From Spirochaetota bacterium (GTDB lineage: Bacteria > Spirochaetota > Spirochaetia > Treponematales > UBA12059), in contig QKAK01000050.1 of assembly GCA_003247225.1 (NCBI GenBank), positions 1 to 33,149 on the forward strand: a stretch of DNA of 33,149 nucleotides, given 5' to 3'. Position 1 is the stretch's first letter, and each line of letters opens with the position of its first letter. Shown here one piece after another: positions 27,063 through 33,149 of the stretch. Under the pieces are notes generated by a model, which was not told where the DNA came from, searched no databases, and was given only the letters and a program-made list of their open reading frames with translations. The position numbers were made by a program, and so were the translations under genes.

Positions 27063-28766
27063 ATGCCTAAGATAGAAGTGAACGAAAAGCTGTTCTTCAG
27101 CCTCGTCGGCCGCCGCATGGACGCGGCCGAGCTGGAACCGGCGCTCGAGACCGCGAAGGCCGAGCTCGACGCCTGGGACCCGTCCGGGCCCGAGGACGAG
27201 CGGGTCATCAAGATAGAGCTGAACGATACCAATAGGCCCGACCTCTGGTCGACCGCCGGCCTCGCGCGCCAGCTGCGCGTCCGGCTCGGCGGCGGCATCC
27301 CCGAGTACCCGTTCTTCTCCAGGGAGGGCGACCAGAGGCCTGCCGACTACCGGGTCGTCGTCGACGGATCGATACGCGAGCTGCGCCCCTACATGGCGGC
27401 CTTCGTCATCTCCGGCAAGGCGATCGACGACGCGATGCTCCGCGACGCCATCCAGACCCAGGAGAAGCTGTGCTCGAACTTCGGCCGCAAGCGCCGCTCC
27501 GTGTCGATGGGCATGTACCGCATCGAGCTGATCAAGTGGCCGGTCGCCTATAAGGGCGTCGATCCGGACGCCGTCAGCTTCGTGCCGCTGCAGTCGGACG
27601 AGAGCATGACCCTCAGGCGCATCGTCGCCGAGCACCCGAAGGGCAAGGAGTACGGCCACATCATCGCCGGGTCGCCCGTCTATCCGATCCTGATGGGCGC
27701 CGACGGCGGCGTCCTGTCGATGGCGCCGGTCATCAACTCCGCCGACATAGGCGCCGTCCAGGTGGGCGACCGCGACCTGCTCGTCGAGTTCACCGGCACC
27801 GACATGGCCGCCGTCTGCCTCTCGGCCAGCATCGTCGCCTGCGACTTCGCCGACGCCGGCTACGAGATCAAGCCGCTCCGCGTCGACTACGCCTACGACA
27901 CGCCGTTCGGCCGCTCGGTCACCTTCCCGTACTACTTCCAGCAGCCGGCCTCGGTCGATTCGGGCCGCGTCTCCAAGCTGCTCGGCGACAGCTTCGGCCC
28001 CGAGCAGGTCGTCGAGGCGCTCGCCCGCATGGGCGTCAGGGCCGAGGCCCACGGCCAGCACGTCAGGGCGGCCGTGCCCGAGTACCGCGACGACTTCATC
28101 CACGCGGTCGACCTCGTCGAGGACGTGATGATAGGCCGCGGCATGGCCAGCTTCTCTCCCGAGCGGCCGCGCGACTTCACCATCGGCCGGCTGTCGCCCG
28201 TCGAGTCGTTCACCAGGCGCGCTAAGGACGTGATGGTCGGCCTCGGCTACCAGGAGATGATCTACAACTACCTCGGCTCCGGCAAGGACTACATCGAGCG
28301 GATGAACGCGTCGGCCGACGACGTGATCCGCATCTCGAACCCGATGACCGAGAATTTCGAGTACGTACGGCCGTCGATACTACCGGGGCTCCTCCAGTCC
28401 GAGGCGGTGTCGAGCAAGGCCCCGTATCCCCATCGCATCTTCGAGGCCGGCAAGGTCGCGTTCCTCGACGACGCGAGGAACTACGGCACGGCGACGAGGC
28501 AGCGGATCGGCCTCCTGTGCGCTCACCAGGCGGCCGACTACAACGAGCTGGCCGGCGTCGTCTCGGCCCTGCTCTATTACCTCGGCGAGGAGTACTCGGT
28601 CGACGATTCCGACGATCCGAGGTTCCTTCCCGGCCGCCAGGCGCGTATACTGATAGGCGGCGAGCCCGTCGGCGTGTTCGGCGAGGTGCATCCGGCCGTC
28701 CTGGGGAACTGGGGCATCACGATGCCCTGCGCGGCCTGCGAGCTCGACCTCGAATCGCTCCTGTAA
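27063..28766 (+). CDS. pheT: Phenylalanyl-tRNA synthetase beta subunit, archaeal/eukaryotic type
   Basis: Structural/editing subunit of 567 residues, the short archaeal type; standard bacterial PheT has about 800 residues with a C-terminal anticodon-binding domain. Here the N-terminal tRNA-binding EMAP-like domain and the C-terminal B8 domain of bacterial PheT are absent. Recognisable regions are RPDLWSTAGLARQLR (about 58-72), the B3/B4 editing region with RRSVSMGMYRIELIKWP (about 144-160), B5-like FGPEQVVEALARMGVRAEA (about 311-330) and the catalytic-like core RLSPVESFTRRAKDVMVGLGYQEMI (about 377-400). ATG at 27063 has GGAG 7 bases upstream. Works as a heterotetramer with PheS. Confidence 0.95.
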   Translation: MPKIEVNEKLFFSLVGRRMDAAELEPALETAKAELDAWDPSGPEDERVIKIELNDTNRPDLWSTAGLARQLRVRLGGGIPEYPFFSREGDQRPADYRVVVDGSIRELRPYMAAFVISGKAIDDAMLRDAIQTQEKLCSNFGRKRRSVSMGMYRIELIKWPVAYKGVDPDAVSFVPLQSDESMTLRRIVAEHPKGKEYGHIIAGSPVYPILMGADGGVLSMAPVINSADIGAVQVGDRDLLVEFTGTDMAAVCLSASIVACDFADAGYEIKPLRVDYAYDTPFGRSVTFPYYFQQPASVDSGRVSKLLGDSFGPEQVVEALARMGVRAEAHGQHVRAAVPEYRDDFIHAVDLVEDVMIGRGMASFSPERPRDFTIGRLSPVESFTRRAKDVMVGLGYQEMIYNYLGSGKDYIERMNASADDVIRISNPMTENFEYVRPSILPGLLQSEAVSSKAPYPHRIFEAGKVAFLDDARNYGTATRQRIGLLCAHQAADYNELAGVVSALLYYLGEEYSVDDSDDPRFLPGRQARILIGGEPVGVFGEVHPAVLGNWGITMPCAACELDLESLL

Positions 28767-28782
28767 GGGCCGGGGAGGTCGC

Positions 28783-30636
28783 ATGGATCTAGAGAAACGT
28801 TACTCCAGGCTTCCGGACCGGGACTACGCGAATTTTAGGTCGATGTTCGACTCGATCTTCGACCGGTTCGGCGGCTTGCCCGCGGTTAAGGCCAAGCCCG
28901 ATCCCGCTTCGCCGTATACGGTATGGACCTACGCCGACGCGCGCCGCGAATCGTACGCCGCGGGGCGTTTCCTCCTGTCCAAGGGGCTATCGGCCGGCGA
29001 CCGCGTCTGCGTCATGTCGGAGAATCGCCCGGAGTGGTGCTTCGCCTATATCGGCATCGTGGCCGCCGGCCTCGTCGTCGTGCCGGTCGATTCGACGATG
29101 GACGCGGCCGGCTTAGCCGGCATAATCGCCGCGTCGAGGAGCCGGGCGCTGTTCTACTCGCCCTCGCTCGGGGCGAAGGTAGCGGAGGCGCTCGCGCGGT
29201 CGCCGGTAGACCTGGCGATCGAGTTCACCGCGGTCGTCGGCGATCGTCGGCCGGCCGAGAAGCCCCCGGCCGGCTCGTCCGGGGCGGCGGAACGCTTCGG
29301 CTGGCTCGATCTCGGCTCGTCGGGTGACGCGGCGAGCGGCGGATCGCCCGATAGCGGCGCGGAGCGCGACGCCCGCGGGCTTCCCGACCCGGCCGCTATC
29401 GACGGCGACGCGCCGGCGGTCATTATCTATACGTCCGGCACGACCGGCCTGGCCAAGGGCATCGTGCTGAGCCACCGCGGCGTCATAGCCAACGTCAACG
29501 CGGCGATCCAGTCGCTGAACGTCGACACGAGGGACGTCTTCATAGCGGTGCTGCCCCTGCACCATACCTACGCAGCCACCTGCACCTTCCTTTCGCCGAT
29601 GGCCGCCGGCGGCGATATCGTGTTCATCGAGCGCATCGTCCCGTCGGTCGTCCTCAAGCATATCCGCGAGGCCGGCGTGACCATGGTGATCGGCGTCCCG
29701 CTCCTGTTCGATAAGATCAAGCAGGGCATACGCGCCGAGGTCCAGAAACTGCGCCCGCTCGTACGCGGCCTCATCGGCGTCCTGATGGGCGTCTCGGGCT
29801 TCTGCGCCAAGTCCCTACGCGTTCCGGCCGGCCGCGTCCTGCTCTCCTTCATCCGGAGGAAGGCCGGCCTCGCCACGGTCAGGCTCGGCGTCGCCGGGGG
29901 AGGGCCGCTCGCGCTCGACACGGCCGAGTTCTTCGACGCGATAGGCTTCAACCTGGTCCAGGGCTACGGGATGAGCGAGAACGGGCCGCTCATCGCGGTC
30001 AACCTGCCCGAGTACAAGGACAACCGTTCCGTAGGCCTTCCGGTCAAGCGGACGCTCGTGAGGATCGCCGACCCCGGCCCCGACGGCGTCGGCGAGATCC
30101 AGGTCCGGAGCCCCTCGATGATGCTCGGCTACCTCGACGCCCCCGAGGCGACCCGGGCCGCCGTCACCGACGACCGATGGCTGCGTACCGGCGACCTGGG
30201 CTACGTCGATAAGCGGGGCTTCGTCTTCATAACCGGCCGATCGAAGAATATCATCGTCACCGAGGGCGGCAAGAACGTCTATCCCGAGGAGATAGAGCTG
30301 CGCTTCGAGGGCTCGGCCTGGGTATCCGAGGCCCTCGTGCTCGGCCGCAAGGTCTCCGGCCGCAACGCCGGCGAGCAGGTCATAGCCGTCTGCGTGCCGA
30401 ACTGGGACAGGGTCGACGCGGAGCGCGGGAACGTCCCGCGCGGCGAATTCGCGCTCGAACGCGTCCGCGACGAGGTGCGCCTGGTCAATAAGAGCCTGCC
30501 GTCGTTCATGAAGATCGTCGACTTCATCGTGCGCGACGACGAATTCGAGAAGACGAGCACCCGTAAGATACGGCGCTTCCTGTACGCCGACTACGGACGC
30601 GCCCCCGCCGCCGAGCGGCCCGAGGCCGGCCGATGA
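28783..30636 (+). CDS. AMP-forming long-chain acyl-CoA synthetase
   Basis: ANL-superfamily enzyme of 617 residues that adenylates a fatty acid and transfers it to CoA, probably at the inner face of the membrane. Visible motifs are the P-loop YTSGTTGLAKG (216-226), VQGYGMSENGPL near 393-404 (adenine/substrate region), the hinge region WLRTGDLGYVDKRGF with D471, TEGGKNVYPEEIE with K497, and the C-terminal TSTRKIRRF with probable catalytic K595. A poorly conserved, Ala/Gly/Ser-rich stretch lies at about 155-210. The ATG has GGGGAGG 5 bases upstream, and the gene follows pheT closely. A small membrane protein is translationally coupled downstream (ATGA). Lipid remodelling or exogenous fatty-acid use is likely; chain specificity cannot be read. 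Confidence 0.92.
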   Translation: MDLEKRYSRLPDRDYANFRSMFDSIFDRFGGLPAVKAKPDPASPYTVWTYADARRESYAAGRFLLSKGLSAGDRVCVMSENRPEWCFAYIGIVAAGLVVVPVDSTMDAAGLAGIIAASRSRALFYSPSLGAKVAEALARSPVDLAIEFTAVVGDRRPAEKPPAGSSGAAERFGWLDLGSSGDAASGGSPDSGAERDARGLPDPAAIDGDAPAVIIYTSGTTGLAKGIVLSHRGVIANVNAAIQSLNVDTRDVFIAVLPLHHTYAATCTFLSPMAAGGDIVFIERIVPSVVLKHIREAGVTMVIGVPLLFDKIKQGIRAEVQKLRPLVRGLIGVLMGVSGFCAKSLRVPAGRVLLSFIRRKAGLATVRLGVAGGGPLALDTAEFFDAIGFNLVQGYGMSENGPLIAVNLPEYKDNRSVGLPVKRTLVRIADPGPDGVGEIQVRSPSMMLGYLDAPEATRAAVTDDRWLRTGDLGYVDKRGFVFITGRSKNIIVTEGGKNVYPEEIELRFEGSAWVSEALVLGRKVSGRNAGEQVIAVCVPNWDRVDAERGNVPRGEFALERVRDEVRLVNKSLPSFMKIVDFIVRDDEFEKTSTRKIRRFLYADYGRAPAAERPEAGR

Positions 30637-30932
30637 GCCTCGACGTCGCCGCGCTGGCGCTGCGCTTCGCGGTGATGGCCGTCGCGACCTTCCTGGCCAT
30701 CGTCGTATGGTCGCGCGTCCGCGACGTATCGTGGATGCTCATCGTCGTCGGCATCGTCGCAGGCTACGGCGACATCCTGTACTCGCTGCTGGTCGAATTC
30801 GGCCTCGTGCCTGAACTCGGCGAGGCCTTGGGCGGCTGGAGCGTCCTGGCCTTCGTCGTCCCGAACCTCCCGTGGGCGTTCTTCTCGATCGCCTTCGTAA
30901 CCATGCTGGTCAGGAGACGTTCCCGGCCCTGA
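30633..30932 (+). CDS. Small three-helix membrane protein coupled to acyl-CoA synthetase
   Basis: Predicted membrane protein of 99 residues with hydrophobic segments at about 8-27, 32-58 and 67-93 and an arginine-rich cytoplasmic tail (VRRRSRP). The ATG overlaps the stop of the acyl-CoA synthetase gene as ATGA, so both are made from one mRNA and probably in fixed proportion. A Gly-Tyr-Gly-Asp element sits in the second helix. I do not recognise a family. A membrane anchor or partner for the synthetase is an inference from coupling only. Confidence 0.7.
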   Translation: MSLDVAALALRFAVMAVATFLAIVVWSRVRDVSWMLIVVGIVAGYGDILYSLLVEFGLVPELGEALGGWSVLAFVVPNLPWAFFSIAFVTMLVRRRSRP

Positions 30933-30983
30933 TCCCGCAAGCGCCGCGGCCCCTTCGCGCGTATAGCGGGACGGAGGCCGGCG

Positions 30984-32561
30984 ATGACAGTCTACGCGTT
31001 CGCGCCGATAGGCTTCGACGGCGAGCTCGTCACCGTCGAGGTGGACCTTCGCCGCGGCATACCGAGCGTCGACCTGGTAGGCTTGCCGGACGGCGCCGTC
31101 AAGGAGGCCCGCGAGCGCATGCGGGCCGCCATCCGCAACTCGGGTTTCCAGTTCCCCCTCGATCGGCTGCTTATCAGCCTCGCGCCGGCGGGCATACGCA
31201 AGGAAGGCGCCTCGTTCGACCTGGCGATGGCTATCGCTGTGCTCGCCGCGTCCGGCCAGGTGCCCGACTCCGACGCCTCGCTGATGGCGCTCGGAGAGCT
31301 GGAGCTGTCGGGCCGGATACGCCCGGTATCCGGCGTGCTGCCGGCGGTGGCGGCCGGGCTCAGGGCCGGCGTCCCGCGCTTCATCGTCCCCGTGGAGAAC
31401 ATCGCCGAGGCGAGGGCCTTGGCCGGCGACCGGGCCGCGCCTATCGCCGGCCTGGCGGATTGCGTCGACCTGGCCTCCGGCTTACGGGCCGCGTATGAGC
31501 CTGGCTCGTCCCCGGCCGCCGCGCGACCGGATGAGTCGCCTGCGCCGAGCGGAGATAGCGAGGCGCCTGCCGCGCCGAACGGCGACGAGCCCTGCGATAT
31601 GGCCGATCTCAGGGGGCAGCCGCGGCTGAGGCGGGCTATGGAGATAGCCGCGGCCGGCGGCCATCACGCGCTCCTGTTCGGGCCGCCGGGCGTCGGCAAG
31701 ACCATGGCGGCTCGGCGCCTCGTCGGCCTGCTCCCCGACCTCGACGACGATGACGCCATCGCCGTGACCACGCTGCACTCGCTCGCCGGGACGTTGCCCG
31801 ACCGCGCCTGCCTGATCAGGCGGCCGCCGTTCCGGTCCCCGCACCACGGCGCCTCGGCGGAGGGTATCGTAGGCGGAGGCCGCTCCTGGAAGCCCGGGGA
31901 GATAAGCCTCGCTCACGCGGGAGTGCTGCTGATAGACGAGGCGCCCGAATTCAGGTCGGACGTGCTGCAGGCCCTGCGCGAGCCGCTCGAGGCCGGCAAG
32001 GTGACTATCGTGCGCGCCGACAGGGTCGTCTCGTATCCGTCCAGGTTCATGCTCGTCGCGTCCTGCAATCCGTGCCCATGCGGTAATCTTGGCCGGAAGG
32101 GCGCTGTATGCCTGTGTTCGGCCGACGAGATACGTCGATACTGGAAGCGACTAGGCGGTCCGCTGCTCGACCGTATCGATATACGCCTCCCGGTATGGCC
32201 GGCTACTCCCGAGGAGCTGTCCTCGGGGCCGGGCGAGACGAGCGCCGCGATACGCACGCGGGTGGCGGCGGCGAGGGCGGTTCAGCGAGCCAGGTTCGCC
32301 TCGTCATCCTGCAAGCTTAACGGGCGAATGGGCGTCGGCGCGATAGACGCGTTCTGCCGTTTAGGAGGCGAAGCGGAGGCTAGGCTGACCGAGATGGCGG
32401 CGAAAACGGGGTTCTCGTCGCGCGCCTGCCATTCGACGCTCAGGGTCGCTAGAACGATCGCCGATCTGGCTGGCATGGACGACATCGAACGGGAGCACAT
32501 CGACGAGGCTATTACGCTCCGACGCTATGGCGACGACGATATCTTCTGGATGATTCCGTAA
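30984..32561 (+). CDS. YifB/ComM-family AAA+ ATPase (Mg-chelatase-like)
   Basis: Cytoplasmic AAA+ protein of 525 residues. ComM in naturally transformable bacteria is a helicase promoting branch migration during recombination of incoming DNA; the family is widespread in non-transformable species too. The N-terminal Lon/S5-D2-like domain is at about 1-165 (VTVEVDLRRGIPSVDLVGLPDGAVKEARERM). A Pro/Ala/Ser-rich linker follows (about 172-200). The AAA+ core has Walker A GPPGVGKT (233-240), FRSPHHGASAEGIVGGG (about 288-304) and Walker B GVLLIDEAPEF (about 313-323). A four-cysteine zinc-like cluster, CNPCPCGNLGRKGAVCLC, is at about 360-377. The C-terminal Mg-chelatase domain ends the protein. ATG has GGAGG 8 bases upstream. 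A TATAGC (30962-30967) with a poor -35 may be its own promoter. Confidence 0.93.
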   Translation: MTVYAFAPIGFDGELVTVEVDLRRGIPSVDLVGLPDGAVKEARERMRAAIRNSGFQFPLDRLLISLAPAGIRKEGASFDLAMAIAVLAASGQVPDSDASLMALGELELSGRIRPVSGVLPAVAAGLRAGVPRFIVPVENIAEARALAGDRAAPIAGLADCVDLASGLRAAYEPGSSPAAARPDESPAPSGDSEAPAAPNGDEPCDMADLRGQPRLRRAMEIAAAGGHHALLFGPPGVGKTMAARRLVGLLPDLDDDDAIAVTTLHSLAGTLPDRACLIRRPPFRSPHHGASAEGIVGGGRSWKPGEISLAHAGVLLIDEAPEFRSDVLQALREPLEAGKVTIVRADRVVSYPSRFMLVASCNPCPCGNLGRKGAVCLCSADEIRRYWKRLGGPLLDRIDIRLPVWPATPEELSSGPGETSAAIRTRVAAARAVQRARFASSSCKLNGRMGVGAIDAFCRLGGEAEARLTEMAAKTGFSSRACHSTLRVARTIADLAGMDDIEREHIDEAITLRRYGDDDIFWMIP

Positions 32562-32579
32562 ATAATTCTCATCGCGTTA

Positions 32580-32608
32580 TTGACAAGTAGGATGAATCGT
32601 ATTATAAA
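32580..32608 (+). promoter_or_regulatory. rRNA operon promoter P1
   Basis: Consensus TTGACA (32580-32585), a 17-base spacer and TATAAA (32603-32608). Initiation is expected near 32615, about 515 bases before 16S. Begins only 19 bases after the ComM-like gene's stop codon. Confidence 0.75.
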
Positions 32609-32649
32609 CACTGCGCGGCGATAAAGATCGCTTTTCTGTACGCTGAACA

Positions 32650-32678
32650 TTGACTATAGCTGACGATTGTTTGATAAT
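32650..32678 (+). promoter_or_regulatory. rRNA operon promoter P2
   Basis: TTGACT (32650-32655), a 17-base spacer and GATAAT (32673-32678). Same orientation as P1 and 70 bases downstream of it; initiation expected near 32685. Confidence 0.6.
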
Positions 32679-32794
32679 TATCTCAATCACAGTCATAGGA
32701 TTCATCAGTTGTACGTCATTCATCTGGCGCCTTGACGCGTTGTGCGACGTGTCCTGGCTCATTCGAATGGCAAAAAAAATGCGCTCTAGGGCGC

Positions 32795-32824
32795 TTGACA
32801 CGAATGATCGAAAGGCGCTATAAA
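32795..32824 (+). promoter_or_regulatory. rRNA operon promoter P3 with G+C discriminator
   Basis: TTGACA (32795-32800), an 18-base spacer and TATAAA (32819-32824); CTATAA gives a 17-base alternative. The bases after the -10, GGCGCCGCGCC, form a very G+C-rich discriminator, which in other bacteria makes rRNA promoters sensitive to ppGpp. Initiation expected near 32831. Confidence 0.75.
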
Positions 32825-33106
32825 AGGCGCCGCGCCAACGAAGCCGAGCTTCGGCGGCCGATACAGTCTGAACTGGCACGCAAGTTGCATGCTGGTAACG
32901 ACAGTGGTCTTACACAGGCATAAGGGTGGGGAGAAGCAGGATAAGGAGCCCTGCCGGAGCGTTTCGGCGCGCTGGTAGGGTGGCGATACGAATGCCACAA
33001 AACTGCCGAGGAAAGCGTATGCGGCGAACCCGTAAGCCCCTTGAGTGGGGGTTTGCGACGCGGGGCCCGAGAGGGTTTCGCGAGGTTCATACTCTAATGA
33101 ATCTAG

Positions 33107-33120
33107 CGGTCTTCGGACCG
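33107..33120 (+). other. UUCG tetraloop hairpin just before 16S rRNA
   Basis: CGGTC, loop TTCG and GACCG form a very stable C(UUCG)G tetraloop hairpin that ends about 10 bases before the expected mature 16S 5' end. It probably belongs to the precursor leader, as a folding or processing element. There is no following T run, so it is not a terminator. Confidence 0.65.
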
Positions 33121-33129
33121 TTGGAATAT

Positions 33130-33149
33130 ATCATGAAGAGTTTGATCCT
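33130..33149 (+). rRNA. rrs: 16S ribosomal RNA, 5' end only (partial)
   Basis: AGAGTTTGATCCT at 33137-33149 is the universal 5' segment of bacterial 16S rRNA (E. coli positions 8 onward). By analogy with E. coli numbering the mature 5' end is near 33130. The gene continues past the window end. Too little is present for taxonomic placement. Confidence 0.93.

Larger units (their letters stand above)
32562..33129 (+). other. rRNA operon promoter and leader region
   Basis: This stretch of about 570 bases lies between the ComM-like gene and 16S rRNA and holds no credible protein gene. The first half (to about 32790) is AT-richer and contains two promoters; a third is at 32795-32824. After it, the leader contains several hairpins: GCCGA/TCGGC (32843-32855), a 9-bp stem with two G-U pairs between about 32950 and 32979, GTGGC/GCCAC (32980-32998), and a GCGAACCC/GGGTTTGC stem (33024-33056). 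Folding before 16S is typical of rRNA leaders. I see no boxA match to the E. coli consensus. Confidence 0.75.

Noticed and set aside
32880-33060. Folded leader looked a little like a group II intron, RNase P RNA or riboswitch
   Set aside because: None of the diagnostic motifs (intron GUGYG end with domain V, RNase P core, cobalamin or cyclic di-GMP aptamer cores) could be matched; ordinary rRNA leader folding explains it.
32732-33090. Short frames on both strands in the rRNA leader
   Set aside because: Low-complexity Arg/Ser/Pro-rich products over hairpin-forming leader DNA; typical spurious calls near rRNA genes.

Overview
The window is a dense, G+C-rich (about two-thirds by eye) stretch of bacterial core chromosome. 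A member of the Spirochaetota is the best guess: the PheS/PheT pair is of the archaeal/eukaryotic type found in spirochaetes, a tlyC/corC-like gene is followed by a TPR protein, the LptD is very long, and a small PII-like protein follows an RND operon. The genus cannot be fixed, because only the first ~20 bases of the 16S rRNA gene are present. I see no insertion sequence, prophage, integrase, tRNA gene or CRISPR array.

Layout. At 32-373 (-) there is a small membrane protein. At 695-10671 (+) lies an envelope/RNA block: a long LptD-like outer-membrane protein, then phoH, a 7TM-HD (PgpH-like) phosphodiesterase, ybeY, a corC/tlyC protein and a secreted TPR protein, mostly with overlapping start and stop codons. 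At 10884-12230 (+) is a stand-alone gdhA with a strong promoter, a perfect Shine-Dalgarno and an intrinsic terminator. At 18048-12397 (-) is a tripartite RND efflux operon (outer-membrane factor, adaptor, pump) ending in a PII-like small protein. Divergent from it is an OmpR/histidine-kinase pair (18240-20332), which probably controls it. At 21676-20324 (-) a MATE transporter is divergent from a TetR regulator (21773-22399, +); a perfect 24-bp palindrome between them contains the -35 boxes of both promoters.

At 22455-25421 (+) is a 988-residue protein joining two receiver-like domains to a PEP-synthase/PPDK-type nucleotide-binding domain. It is the least understood gene here and the best candidate for new biology. 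pheS and pheT follow, then an AMP-forming acyl-CoA synthetase coupled to a small membrane protein, and a ComM/YifB-type AAA+ protein. The last ~570 bases are the leader of a ribosomal RNA operon with three tandem sigma70-type promoters and a folded leader, ending in the 5' end of 16S rRNA.

Across the window, promoters resemble TTGnnn-17-TAnnnT. Several place the -10 box only 6-9 bases before the start codon, with no Shine-Dalgarno, which suggests leaderless mRNAs for some genes. Genes inside operons instead use GGAGG-type sites and ATGA/GTGA/TTGA overlaps. No wholly new system is evident. The most useful leads are the REC-REC-PPDK protein, the leaderless promoters, the MATE/TetR operator and the PII-like partner of the RND pump.
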